Part shown: piece by piece, positions 1 to 8,228 of the stretch
Layout of the letters: every line of letters starts with the position of its first letter
Numbering within the stretch: the first letter of the stretch is position 1
Source of the DNA: DQTL01 sp964396505
GTDB taxonomy: Bacteria; Bacteroidota; Bacteroidia; Flavobacteriales; Flavobacteriaceae
Assembly: GCA_964396505.1 (NCBI GenBank)
Contig: CAYNFJ010000043.1
Location: 1 to 16,893 of the forward strand
Length of the DNA stretch: 16,893 nucleotides
Direction: 5' to 3'
The notes under the pieces: generated by a model
What the model was told of the DNA's origin: nothing
Seen by the model: only the letters and a program-made list of their open reading frames with translations
Database searches by the model: none
Position numbers and translations under genes: made by a program

Positions 1-2
1 GT

Positions 3-170
3 TTGGCTCAAGTGCGTGGTTACAGAGGAGAAATAGAAACCGATCAAGATATTATTAACCGTGTAAAACTAGATATCTTTTACATAGAGAATTGGAGTTT
101 TATAATGGATATCAATATCATCATTAGAACGGTACTCAATGTTTTTAAGGGAGAAGAAAAAGCATATTAA
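3..170 (+). CDS. C-terminal end of a WcaJ-type sugar-phosphate transferase (partial)
   Basis: An open frame enters from the left edge and ends with TAA at 168-170, giving 55 visible residues. It begins LAQVRGYRGEIETDQ and continues through RVKLDIFYIENWSF to a tail ending FKGEEKAY. This matches the C-terminus of the bacterial sugar transferase family (undecaprenyl-phosphate glucose or galactose phosphotransferases), where a G-L-x-Q-V-x-G-x-R-G-E block and a Y-I-x-N-W-S block close the cytoplasmic catalytic domain. Members load the first sugar phosphate onto the lipid carrier that starts capsule or exopolysaccharide synthesis. The glycosyltransferase at 222 follows on the same strand after 51 bases, so the two are probably co-transcribed. 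The sugar used and the membrane part cannot be judged because the N-terminal region is outside the window. Confidence 0.85.
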   Translation: MAQVRGYRGEIETDQDIINRVKLDIFYIENWSFIMDINIIIRTVLNVFKGEEKAY

Positions 171-221
171 CATCCGCTCAATCGTATCGGTTTTAACGCA
201 TATTTTTTAGGGTCTTGATCC

Positions 222-1262
222 ATGAAAACACAAGATTTATCACTTTTGTTACAAAGCTTTCCTGCTAAGGCACAAGTATTGGTGGCTCCGCTGAATTGGG
301 GAATCGGGCATGCAAGTCGTTGTATACCGATTATCAGGCAACTCATCGCACAAGATTTTCAACCTGTAATCGCCTCAGATGGAGCGGCATTGTTATTGTT
401 GCAACAAGTTTTCCCGCAATTAGAAACCTATGAACTTCCGGCTTATAAAGTTCGATATGCTGCGAATGCACGACTTTTTCATTTAAAAATACTCAGCCAA
501 TTATATCATTTCTATAAAACCTATCAGGCAGAAAAGCGTGTTATTAACCAAATCATACAACATCGTAAAATAGAAGTAATGCTATCCGATAACAGGTTTG
601 GTGTGTTTTCTAAACAAGCTATTTCTATTTATATGACACATCAACTCCGGGTCAAATCAGGGATTACGACTTATCTTACCACTCAAATGCATCGTTTTTT
701 TATCCGCAATTTTGATAGAATATGGGTGCCGGATGTCTCACATGAGCCTTCTTTAAGCGGCGAATTATCTCATGGAATACGCATGGACAAACCGGTTACC
801 TATTTGGGAGTACTCAGCGCTTTAAAAAAAGAAAAATTAACTTTAAAATACGATATATTAATATTGTTATCGGGACCGGAGCCCCAACGAACTATATTGG
901 AGAAAAAGCTACTGAAAAGCTTTGCAAATTCGAAAAAAAAGATTTGTTTGATTCGAGGGAAGTTAGCACAGGAAATGCAAGTCAAAACGGTATCCGGTAT
1001 GCGTGTTTATAATTATTTATATGGAAAAGCCTTGCAAAATCTGCTGAATCAAAGCCAATTAGTCATAGCCCGTTCCGGGTATTCTACCATTATGGATCTA
1101 GCTGTTTTACAGAAAAAAGCTTTTTTTATCCCAACACCCGGACAAGGCGAACAAATCTATTTAGCCGAACATTTGGAAAAGCAACAAATTGCTCCTTTTT
1201 CTATGCAAAATGATTTTTCTATTGAAAAATTAGCCCAAATCAACAATTATAAAGGGTTTTAA
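222..1262 (+). CDS. MurG-like (GT-B, family 28-type) glycosyltransferase
   Basis: A 346-residue protein with the two-lobed GT-B layout. The N-terminal lobe opens with a hydrophobic strand leading into WGIGHASR (residues 26-33), the glycine-rich acceptor-side loop of MurG/UGT-like enzymes. The C-terminal lobe has SQLVIARSGYSTIMDL (278-293) and PTPGQGEQ (304-311), the donor nucleotide-sugar binding region. No signal peptide or membrane helix is evident, so it is probably a cytoplasmic or peripheral enzyme transferring sugar from a nucleotide donor. It follows the sugar-phosphate transferase fragment, which suggests a role in surface polysaccharide or glycolipid assembly. It is not MurG itself: no cell-wall genes are near and the acceptor loop differs. 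The donor and acceptor cannot be named. The ATG at 222 is the first start after the upstream stop. Confidence 0.8.
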   Translation: MKTQDLSLLLQSFPAKAQVLVAPLNWGIGHASRCIPIIRQLIAQDFQPVIASDGAALLLLQQVFPQLETYELPAYKVRYAANARLFHLKILSQLYHFYKTYQAEKRVINQIIQHRKIEVMLSDNRFGVFSKQAISIYMTHQLRVKSGITTYLTTQMHRFFIRNFDRIWVPDVSHEPSLSGELSHGIRMDKPVTYLGVLSALKKEKLTLKYDILILLSGPEPQRTILEKKLLKSFANSKKKICLIRGKLAQEMQVKTVSGMRVYNYLYGKALQNLLNQSQLVIARSGYSTIMDLAVLQKKAFFIPTPGQGEQIYLAEHLEKQQIAPFSMQNDFSIEKLAQINNYKGF

Positions 1263-1264
1263 AA

Positions 1265-1298
1265 AAAAAGAGGTTGCAAACAAATACAACCTCTTTTT
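1265..1298. terminator. Bidirectional hairpin terminator
   Basis: AGAGGTTG (1269-1276) pairs perfectly with CAACCTCT (1287-1294) around a 10-base loop. A run of A precedes the stem and a run of T follows it, so the flanks also pair and either strand ends in a U-tract. It lies between the convergent glycosyltransferase and ppdK genes and probably stops transcription from both sides. Confidence 0.85.
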
Positions 1299-1318
1299 GA
1301 CTAATTATTATGAAAAAA

Positions 1319-4027
1319 CTATCTTAAATTAGCTTGTGCTGCCGCCAATCGGGCAATAGGTACTCTAAATGGAGAGCAACTTACATAATCCAATCCGGTT
1401 CTATGACAAAACTCAACAGAAGCTGGTTCGCCCCCGTGTTCCCCACAGATTCCCAATTTGATATCCGGACGGGTCTGACGTCCTTTTTTACAAGCCATTT
1501 CTACAAGTTGTCCTACTCCTTCTTGGTCCAATACTTCAAAAGGATCGTGTTTTAAGATTCCTTTTTCAATGTAGATGGGTAAGAATTTACCGGCATCATC
1601 CCTGGAATAGCCAAAGGTCATTTGAGTTAAATCATTGGTTCCAAAAGAGAAAAACTCAGCAGATTCAGCAATTAGGTCAGCTGTAAGTGCTGCGCGAGGA
1701 ATTTCTATCATAGTTCCGACCATATGATCTATCGTATCCTTGCGTTCTTCAAATATTTTGGCAATAGTTGTACGGATAATATTTTCCTGCATTTTCATCT
1801 CTGCCAAGGTTCCGGTAAGTGGTACCATAATTTCCGGTTTTGCCGTAATTCCCTTTGCTTTTAGGTTTAATGCGGCTTCGATGATAGCACGAGTTTGCAT
1901 TTCGGTTATTTCGGGATAGGTATTTCCTAAACGGCAACCTCTATGACCTAGCATCGGGTTAAATTCGGATAAATCTTCTACTTTTTGTTTGATTACTTTG
2001 ACATCCACACCCATTACATCGGCCATTTCTTGTTGCCCTTTAGCATCGTGAGGAACAAATTCGTGTAATGGCGGGTCTAATAATCGTACGGTAACCGGCA
2101 GATCGTGCATCGCTTCAAAAATTCCTTCAAAGTCTTTTCTTTGGATAGGTAATAATCTATCCAAGGCTTCTCTACGTCCTTGTTCATCTTCGGCTAAAAT
2201 CATTTCACGCATTGCGACAATTTTTTCTCCTTCAAAAAACATGTGTTCGGTACGGGTCAATCCGATCCCTTTGGCACCAAAATCCCGGGCTACTTGAGCA
2301 TCGTGTGGTGTGTCGGCATTGGTTCGAACATACATTCTGGAATATTTGTCAGCCCATTCCATCATAGTGGCAAAATTACCGCCTACAACAGGGTCTATGG
2401 TATCTATCTTTCCTTCATAGACTTCTCCGGTTGAACCATTTAAAGAGATATAATCACCCTCTTTATAGGTTTTTCCTCCGGTGGTCATGGTTCTAGCTTT
2501 GTAATCTATTTTGATTTCTCCGGCTCCCGAAACACAGGTTTTACCCATTCCTCTGGCTACTACGGCAGCGTGAGAAGTCATTCCTCCTTTTGCCGTAAGG
2601 ATTCCATTGGCAATATTCATTCCTTCTAAATCTTCGGGTGAGGTTTCTATACGGGCTAGAATGGTTGATTCATATTTGTCCGCTTCATCGGCAAAGAATA
2701 CCAATTGTCCGGTTGCGGCACCGGGTGAAGCCGGTAAGCCTTTGGCACAAACATTGGCCGATTGAATTGCTTTTTTATCAAAAACAGGATGCAATAGTTC
2801 ATCCAATTTTTCCGGTTCTTGACGTAAAACAGCTGTTTTTTCATCAATCATCCCTTCGTTGACCATATCAATGGCTATTTTAATCATAGCGGCACCGGTA
2901 CGTTTTCCGGTTCGGGTTTGCAATAACCATAACTTACCGTCTTGAATGGTAAATTCTAAGTCCTGCATATCCTTGTAATGTTGTTCTAGTTTTTCTTGGA
3001 TTTCATTGAGTTCCTTATACTGCTCAGGCATTCTTTCTTCTAAAGAAGGATATTTTGAAGCTCTTTCTTCTTCGGATACATGTGCTAAAATAGCCCATCT
3101 TTTGGAACCTTCCAAGGTAATTTGTTGCGGAGTGCGTACACCGGCAACGACATCTTCTCCTTGTGCATTGATTAAATATTCGCCGGTAAAAATATTTTCA
3201 CCGGTTCCCGCATCACGTGTAAAAGCAACTCCGGTCGCTGAATTATCACCCATATTACCAAATACCATTGCTTGCACATTTACGGCTGTACCCCATTCTT
3301 CGGGTATTTTATTCATTCTGCGGTAATAGATGGCTCTGTCGGTATTCCAACTATCAAAAACGGCCATTACGGCACCCCATAATTGTTCCCAAGGATTGTC
3401 GGGAAAATCGTGTCCGGTTTGTTTTTTTACGGCAGTTTTAAATTGATTGACCAATGTTTTTAAATCATCCACACTAAAGTCGGTATCGTTTTCAATTCCT
3501 TTTTCCTCTTTAAGTGTTTCCATAATTTCTTCAAAGGGATCGATATCTTCTTTAGATTCGGGTTTCATTCCCAATACGACATCGCCGTACATTTGAACAA
3601 AACGTCTGTAAGAATCCCAAGCAAAACGGGCATTTCCTGTTTTTTTAGCAATCCCTTCCACGGCATCATCATTAAGCCCCAGATTTAAAACCGTATCCAT
3701 CATTCCCGGCATAGAAACACGGGCTCCGGAACGTACCGAAACTAAAAGTGGATTTTCTTTGGACCCAAAGTTGGAACCCATTATTTCTTCTACTTTTTTG
3801 ATAGCAGCCGTTACTTCATCTTTTAATAAATCAACGGTTTGGTCTTTTCCTATTTGATTATATGTGGTACAGACTTCGGTTGTAATGGTAAATCCCGGAG
3901 GTACGGGAACGCCTACCAAATTCATTTCGGCTAGGTTGGCTCCTTTACCACCCAATAGATTTTTCATTGAGGTGTCTCCATCTGCCTTTTTATTTCCAAA
4001 AAAATAAACGTTTTTTGTCGTTGTCAT
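1319..4027 (-). CDS. ppdK: Pyruvate, phosphate dikinase
   Basis: A 902-residue protein of normal family length. PPDK interconverts pyruvate + ATP + phosphate and PEP + AMP + diphosphate, either making PEP for gluconeogenesis or gaining energy in the glycolytic direction. Domains in order: N-terminal ATP-grasp domain with LLGGKGANLAEM (24-35) and SVRSGARVSMPGMMDT (97-112); central swivelling domain with GGMTSHAAVVARG, where His486 is the expected phospho-carrier; C-terminal PEP/pyruvate TIM barrel with LTRTEHMFF (590-598), SFGTNDLTQM (794-803) and GICGEHGG (859-866), Cys861 being the expected acid/base. All catalytic blocks are intact. The start at 4027 gives the usual N-terminus (VYFFG followed by the lysine-rich loop). 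A promoter-like element lies just upstream and a terminator downstream, so it is probably monocistronic. The enzyme is cytoplasmic. Confidence 0.98.
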   Translation of the reverse strand: MTTTKNVYFFGNKKADGDTSMKNLLGGKGANLAEMNLVGVPVPPGFTITTEVCTTYNQIGKDQTVDLLKDEVTAAIKKVEEIMGSNFGSKENPLLVSVRSGARVSMPGMMDTVLNLGLNDDAVEGIAKKTGNARFAWDSYRRFVQMYGDVVLGMKPESKEDIDPFEEIMETLKEEKGIENDTDFSVDDLKTLVNQFKTAVKKQTGHDFPDNPWEQLWGAVMAVFDSWNTDRAIYYRRMNKIPEEWGTAVNVQAMVFGNMGDNSATGVAFTRDAGTGENIFTGEYLINAQGEDVVAGVRTPQQITLEGSKRWAILAHVSEEERASKYPSLEERMPEQYKELNEIQEKLEQHYKDMQDLEFTIQDGKLWLLQTRTGKRTGAAMIKIAIDMVNEGMIDEKTAVLRQEPEKLDELLHPVFDKKAIQSANVCAKGLPASPGAATGQLVFFADEADKYESTILARIETSPEDLEGMNIANGILTAKGGMTSHAAVVARGMGKTCVSGAGEIKIDYKARTMTTGGKTYKEGDYISLNGSTGEVYEGKIDTIDPVVGGNFATMMEWADKYSRMYVRTNADTPHDAQVARDFGAKGIGLTRTEHMFFEGEKIVAMREMILAEDEQGRREALDRLLPIQRKDFEGIFEAMHDLPVTVRLLDPPLHEFVPHDAKGQQEMADVMGVDVKVIKQKVEDLSEFNPMLGHRGCRLGNTYPEITEMQTRAIIEAALNLKAKGITAKPEIMVPLTGTLAEMKMQENIIRTTIAKIFEERKDTIDHMVGTMIEIPRAALTADLIAESAEFFSFGTNDLTQMTFGYSRDDAGKFLPIYIEKGILKHDPFEVLDQEGVGQLVEMACKKGRQTRPDIKLGICGEHGGEPASVEFCHRTGLDYVSCSPFRVPIARLAAAQANLR

Positions 4028-4052
4028 ATTGCTTTGTTTTGAATTAAGTCCA

Positions 4053-4082
4053 CAAAATTAGCAAAAGCTAAGTAAAATACAG
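4053..4082 (-). promoter_or_regulatory. Putative Bacteroidota-type promoter of ppdK
   Basis: Read on the minus strand, TAATTTTG (4060-4053) fits the Bacteroidota -7 consensus TANNTTTG at every fixed position. CTG (4082-4080) sits 19 bases upstream, where the -33 TTG is expected. The -7 box is 25 bases from the ppdK ATG, implying a short leader. No transcript data support it; it is a pattern match only. Confidence 0.5.
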
Positions 4083-4122
4083 GATATAATAATAAAAAAA
4101 ACACGAATTAAGGAGAAGCTTG

Positions 4123-4165
4123 AGCAATTATAAATAATAATACTTGTTGTAGTATACAATTTGCT
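4123..4165 (-). terminator. Weak nested hairpin downstream of the DUF4846 gene
   Basis: AGCAATTAT (4123-4131) can pair imperfectly with ATACAATTTGCT (4154-4165), enclosing a small ATACT/AGTAT hairpin. It lies immediately after the lipoprotein stop codon in the minus direction. The stem is AT-rich with bulges and a T-run follows only some 20 bases later, so this is a poor terminator candidate. Confidence 0.25.
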
Positions 4166-4171
4166 TATTTG

Positions 4172-5032
4172 TCAAAAAAATCTTTTGATATCTTGATTGG
4201 TAAAAAGCCATTCCGGAGTTTCAAGCCTTTTCAAGTTTTTGAGACTGTACCAAGGGCTTAAATCAGCATCATTCGGGTTTTTTAAGATATGAATTTCTTG
4301 AGCCGGCATATAGCTTTGTGCCAAAAGAATCAAGGTATTTCCATTAGAATCTTTTGCCATATCCATAACAATAATGGCATGTCCCGGACTACCCCCTTGA
4401 ATAAAGATATCACCGATTGTAATTTTATTGAGATTTACAGCAGGCAGTTCCTTGGATAAAGACAAAGTCCCGGCATAGCTAAAGACCATGTTAAGGTATT
4501 TGCGAAATGAAGTGTAACCCGTAGCGGGCTGTGCCGAATGAATCCAACTGACGTGATTACCTTTTACACGTATGCGGTATCCTTGGCGCCATTTACTGTA
4601 AGAGGCATTAAATCCATTGGTAAAGTTGAAATGAATTTTGTCATATTCTTTTTGTTGATACAGGTATTCCGCTCTGAGGCGCATAGTAGCATCGGCACAT
4701 TGTTGCAAATCCCGTTTTCCTACGTCGATATCCAATATAGCGGCATGTACGTCTTGCCGGTATTTGAGTTGCCCGTTGTATAAATGTACTTTACTCCCAT
4801 GTTTTTTCAAAGGAAAGTTTTGTAAATAATGGGCAAAACTGCCTTCTTTGGTCGAGACTCTGGTAAAAGACTTTGGTGGATTAAATCGGGTTAAGACCGT
4901 CTTTCCTCTTTTATTGAGTAAGGATGAATTGGATATTTGTTGGGTAAATAAGGTTTTGAATTGGATATTCCTACCGGTATCTTGGCAGGAACAAATCGTG
5001 ATAAGTGTAAGCAAAAGAAAAACAGATCTCAT
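4172..5032 (-). CDS. DUF4846-type lipoprotein of unknown function
   Basis: A 286-residue protein. Residues 1-16 form a lipoprotein signal: a hydrophobic stretch, then ICSC with Cys16 as the lipidated residue, so it is exported and membrane-anchored. The body matches the DUF4846 family as I recall it: YRQDVHAAILDIDVGKRDLQ (91-110), CADATMRLRAEYLY (112-125), then GDIFIQGGSPGHAIIVMDM (207-225) and LAQSYMPAQEIHIL (237-250). The G-D-I-F...G-H-A-I-I-V block followed by a glutamine resembles the His half of papain-like hydrolases, and Cys112 at the head of a helix could be its partner. That is inference; the family has no assigned activity that I know. It is divergent from the FHS permease and 144 bases upstream of ppdK, which has its own promoter-like element. 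Confidence 0.8.
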   Translation of the reverse strand: MRSVFLLLTLITICSCQDTGRNIQFKTLFTQQISNSSLLNKRGKTVLTRFNPPKSFTRVSTKEGSFAHYLQNFPLKKHGSKVHLYNGQLKYRQDVHAAILDIDVGKRDLQQCADATMRLRAEYLYQQKEYDKIHFNFTNGFNASYSKWRQGYRIRVKGNHVSWIHSAQPATGYTSFRKYLNMVFSYAGTLSLSKELPAVNLNKITIGDIFIQGGSPGHAIIVMDMAKDSNGNTLILLAQSYMPAQEIHILKNPNDADLSPWYSLKNLKRLETPEWLFTNQDIKRFF

Positions 5033-5234
5033 ATATACCTAACGAAACCGGAATAAAAGTATTTTATCAAGTTTAGTTATTTTATTAGTTGCTTTATCTT
5101 AAGTTCAATTAGTAAACGGTGGTTTTTTATCTATTTCAAAAATATTCCGTATTTTGTACACCCGATTATATATAGAATTCAAAGCAAGAGAATATCCCAT
5201 AATTAATTTGTAAAACCTATAAAACAAGTCATAC

Positions 5235-6569
5235 ATGTCCGATTTAGCACAGCACACCCCCGTACAGAAAAAAAGTATGTTAGTCCCCATCCTGATTATT
5301 GCCGGACTATTTTTTATCTTAGGTTTTGTCACTTGGATCAATGGGGCACTAATTCCCTTTATGAAAACCATCAATGAATTGACCGATGCGCAATCCTATT
5401 TTGTAGCTAGTGCTTCTTATATTTCGTTTGTGGTAATGGCTTTGCCGGCTTCTTTTGTTTTACAAAGAGTAGGGTATAGAAAGGGAATGGCATTGGGATT
5501 GCTCATTATGGGTATAGGTGCGCTGGTCTTTATTCCGGCGGCTCATGCGCGAACTTATTGGATTTTTCTATTGGGTATTTTTATTCAAGGCACCGGAATG
5601 ACCTTATTGCAAACGGCGGTAAATCCGTATATCACTATTTTAGGACCTATTGAAAGCGGTGCCAAACGTATTGCCATTATGGGAATTGCCAATAAAGTTG
5701 CCGGTTCTTTGGGTTCCTTGATTTTTGGGGCTTTATTATTATCGGGTATTGATAAAGTGAAGGCACAATTGACCACGGTAACCGAAATGGAAAAAGGACA
5801 CTTGTTGGATACAATGGCAGATGCTGTTTTTATTCCTTATTTGGCTATGGCAATCGTTCTTTTTCTAATAGCGTTTTTTATCAGTAAAGCACCGCTACCG
5901 CATGTAGAGGCCGATGAAGCCGATGCCGTTGAGGAAGGAGCAGTTGCTAAAACCAGTATTTTTCAATTTCCACACCTTTGGTTAGGTGTCTTAACTCTTT
6001 TTGTATATGTAGGAGCCGAAGTAGTCGCCGGCGATACGATTATTTCCTATGGTATTCATTTGGGATTTCCGGCCGAAAAAGCCAAATTTTTTACCACCTT
6101 CACCTTAATGGCCATGGTGCTCACTTATGCGTCAGGTGTGTTTTTGATTCCTAAATATATCAGTCAGGCACTGGCACTTAAAATCAGCGCTTCTCTGGGG
6201 ATCATTTTTACTTTCTTGATTGTATTTACTACCGGTTTTACCTCTATTTTATTTGTAGCGGCTTTGGGTATAGCCAATGCGCTGGTATGGCCGGCAGTAT
6301 GGCCTCTTACTTTAAAAGGCTTGGGAAAATTCACCAAAACAGCTTCTGCATTATTGATTATGGCAATAGCGGGAGGCGCCATTATTCCGCCTTTGTACGG
6401 GCGTTTTGTCGATATCACAAAATTGGAATTAATGGCTAAAGGGCTTAGTGAAAATGAGGCAGTTGCCAAAGCAGCTACTTCCAGTTATTGGATTTTGTTA
6501 CCCTTGTACATCATTATCCTTTATTATGCCATTGCAGGACATAAACTAGGATTGAAAAAAAGCAAATAA
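5235..6569 (+). CDS. FHS-family MFS permease (glucose/galactose GluP or fucose FucP type)
   Basis: A 444-residue hydrophobic protein with about 12 predicted membrane helices. Family markers: LGFVTWINGALIPFMK (29-44) in helix 1, RVGYRKG (78-84) as the cytoplasmic motif A-like loop, and QTAVNPYITILGP (126-138) followed by an IMGIANKVAG stretch, which is characteristic of the GluP branch. Such carriers import hexoses or deoxyhexoses with H+ or Na+ across the inner membrane. The gene is divergent from the DUF4846 lipoprotein and convergent with psuG, whose stop lies 26 bases beyond its own. No sugar-catabolic enzymes are linked, so the substrate is open; the adjacent pseudouridine genes make a nucleoside or ribose-type substrate conceivable, but that is inference. 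The ATG at 5235 fits the usual short hydrophilic N-terminus. Confidence 0.88.
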   Translation: MSDLAQHTPVQKKSMLVPILIIAGLFFILGFVTWINGALIPFMKTINELTDAQSYFVASASYISFVVMALPASFVLQRVGYRKGMALGLLIMGIGALVFIPAAHARTYWIFLLGIFIQGTGMTLLQTAVNPYITILGPIESGAKRIAIMGIANKVAGSLGSLIFGALLLSGIDKVKAQLTTVTEMEKGHLLDTMADAVFIPYLAMAIVLFLIAFFISKAPLPHVEADEADAVEEGAVAKTSIFQFPHLWLGVLTLFVYVGAEVVAGDTIISYGIHLGFPAEKAKFFTTFTLMAMVLTYASGVFLIPKYISQALALKISASLGIIFTFLIVFTTGFTSILFVAALGIANALVWPAVWPLTLKGLGKFTKTASALLIMAIAGGAIIPPLYGRFVDITKLELMAKGLSENEAVAKAATSSYWILLPLYIIILYYAIAGHKLGLKKSK

Positions 6570-6595
6570 TAGGATACGGATATATCTCATACCTA

Positions 6596-7237
6596 CTATT
6601 TCTTAGAATAAGCTACAGCTATTTGTGCGGCCAAACGGGCATTGTTTTGTGCCAATGCGATATTGGCATCCAGACTTTTTCCTTGAGTGATTTCCTTTAC
6701 TTTTGCCAATAAATAAGGAGTGCTTTCTTTCCCCTTGATTCCCAGCTTGTTTTGTTCTAGAATGGCCTGATTAATCGCTTGGGTCATCGTATCATAATCC
6801 ATTGCATTTTCTTTGGGAACGGGGTTGGCAATGACAACGCCACCTTGCAAACCCAAATCCCATTTNNNNNNNNNNNNNNNNNNNNNNNNNNNNNNNNNNN
6901 NNNNNNNNNNNNNNNNNNNNNNNNNNNNNNNNNNNNNNNNNNNNNNNNNNNNNNNNNNNNNNNNNCTGCGGCTGGTTTTGATGACTCGATTACCTTCTTT
7001 GGCTAGAAGTGTAATTTCATCACGGGTTAATCCTATTTTTATTTTTCCATTTAGCAAAGCAATGCTTGCCGGAACAGCTCCGTTTTTACGAATAGTATCT
7101 TCCAGCATTAATGCGGTTTCCAAATTTTTAGGATATGGCATTCCATGGGAAATAATGGTCGATTCTAAAGCTACAACAGCTTGTTTACCAGTTAGGGCTT
7201 TTTGTACTTCAGGATGTATGTCTAGGTATGATTTCAC
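6596..7237 (-). CDS. psuG: Pseudouridine-5'-phosphate glycosidase, interrupted by an assembly gap
   Basis: PsuG cleaves the C-C glycosidic bond of pseudouridine 5'-phosphate to uracil and ribose 5-phosphate. The N-terminal 90 residues carry VVALESTIISHGMPYPKN (21-38), whose Glu25 corresponds to the conserved catalytic glutamate, and an IRKNGAVPASIAL stretch. The last 89 residues carry GLQGGVVIANPVP and IKGKESTPYLLAKV, the standard C-terminal blocks. Between them lie 100 N. Both sides align with E. coli PsuG, but the family is about 310 residues and only 179 are visible, so roughly 125-130 residues are missing, including the Schiff-base lysine region. The gene is therefore unsequenced in the middle rather than shown to be broken. 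It starts 11 bases after the psuK stop, so the two form an operon. Confidence 0.93.
   Translation of the reverse strand: MKSYLDIHPEVQKALTGKQAVVALESTIISHGMPYPKNLETALMLEDTIRKNGAVPASIALLNGKIKIGLTRDEITLLAKEGNRVIKTSRXXXXXXXXXXXXXXXXXXXXXXXXXXXXXXXXXXKWDLGLQGGVVIANPVPKENAMDYDTMTQAINQAILEQNKLGIKGKESTPYLLAKVKEITQGKSLDANIALAQNNARLAAQIAVAYSKK
6866..6965. other. 100-N assembly gap inside psuG
   Basis: Exactly 100 unknown bases, the conventional placeholder for a gap of unknown size. Homology to PsuG on both sides implies the missing sequence is nearer 375-390 bases, so coordinates to the right of it are compressed relative to the real chromosome. Confidence 0.95.
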
Positions 7238-7248
7238 AGGTTATAAAA

Positions 7249-8175
7249 TTAATTTGTTTCTGGAATTCGATTTACGAGATTAGCAATGGTCATTTCCGGA
7301 GAGACGGCTCCATTAAATTCTACATTGATGCTGGCAGCAGCCATACCGTATAATGCCATCTGATGGATATCCAATCCCAAGCTATCAGCATAAATAATAC
7401 CACTGACAAAAGAATCTCCTGCCCCGATGGTATTGGTAATCCGGGTTGGAATAGGAGGGAGCTGTCCTGTAATTTGACGGTTGCCATAAGCGACTCCATC
7501 TTTTCCAAGCGTGATAAAAACATGATGCACGCCTTGGTTGATAAAAAATTGAATAAGTTCTGTGTTAGATAGCCCGGAGGCCTCTTTTCCGGCGAGCATA
7601 CGGGCTTCCAAAAGGTTGGTTTTTAAAATATATAAAGCGGATAAAATGGATTGGGAACGCAAGGCTTTCTTTCCGGAAACCGTATCCAGTACAAATTTTT
7701 TATCCGGTAATTTCCGAGTTATAAACTCAAGGACATTTGTGGGAAAATTAGTTTCCAAAACAATTATTTCTGATGCTTCTAATAAGGCAATTTTACTTTC
7801 AAAAAGCGAAGGATTTAGGTGTTTATAGATATCCATTGCCGAGATGCCTACTGCTAAATCATTCTGATGATTCATGATGGCCAAAAAAGTGGCAGCAGTT
7901 GCATTTTTAATAAAAATGCTATGCAGGGTTTGTAATCCGATAGCTTCACAAGATTCAATGAGATGTTTGCTGAGACTGTCATCTCCAAAAACACTGATTA
8001 AATCAACCGGAAAGCCTAATCGCAATAGATTTTCGGCAATATTGCGCCCCACACCACCGGGAGAAGTGCGGGTAAAGCCGATATTGGCATCGCCAAAAAT
8101 CAAATCCTGTTCCGGAAAACCTGTAATATCAAGGTTTGAGGCTCCCAAAACTCCAATTGTTCTTTGCATGGTCAT
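7249..8175 (-). CDS. psuK: Pseudouridine kinase, PfkB family
   Basis: A 308-residue ribokinase-family protein, close to the length of E. coli PsuK. It shows GASNLDITG (11-19) near the N-terminus, the substrate-side PfkB signature SPGGVGRNIAENL (38-50), and the C-terminal signature NTIGAGDSFVSG (248-259), with Asp254 as catalytic base and GAG forming the anion hole. PsuK phosphorylates pseudouridine to pseudouridine 5'-phosphate, the substrate of PsuG. The specific assignment rests on its position 11 bases upstream of psuG on the same strand; sequence alone would support only a PfkB-type sugar or nucleoside kinase. Two ATGs are possible, at 8175 and 8170 (different frame spacing excluded: the second is Met3). 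It is divergent from the BtpA-family gene across 53 bases with no clear promoter box. Confidence 0.9.
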   Translation of the reverse strand: MTMQRTIGVLGASNLDITGFPEQDLIFGDANIGFTRTSPGGVGRNIAENLLRLGFPVDLISVFGDDSLSKHLIESCEAIGLQTLHSIFIKNATAATFLAIMNHQNDLAVGISAMDIYKHLNPSLFESKIALLEASEIIVLETNFPTNVLEFITRKLPDKKFVLDTVSGKKALRSQSILSALYILKTNLLEARMLAGKEASGLSNTELIQFFINQGVHHVFITLGKDGVAYGNRQITGQLPPIPTRITNTIGAGDSFVSGIIYADSLGLDIHQMALYGMAAASINVEFNGAVSPEMTIANLVNRIPETN

Positions 8176-8228
8176 AGGTCTGAAAATTTTGATAAATTTA
8201 CAAGATATTCAATAGTAATATTCATCTT

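Noticed and set aside
3006..3326. 106-codon open frame on the plus strand inside ppdK
   Set aside because: It is antisense to the intact ATP-grasp domain of ppdK, has no family features, and arises from the codon use of the real gene.
5105..5374. 89-codon minus-strand frame across the DUF4846/permease spacer
   Set aside because: It overlaps the start of the permease in antisense and its sequence is not protein-like in any recognised way.
6570..6595. Terminator between the permease and psuG
   Set aside because: Only short, bulged AT-rich pairings such as AATAG/CTATT can be drawn, with no T-run.
6596..7237. psuG as a truncated gene or pseudogene
   Set aside because: Both ends are well conserved and the missing part coincides with the 100-N gap; there is no visible stop or frameshift.
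8176..8228. Promoter in the psuK/btpA divergent spacer
   Set aside because: The palindromic TAAATTTA (8193-8200) fits the -7 box only partly on either strand and no TTG lies at the right distance.
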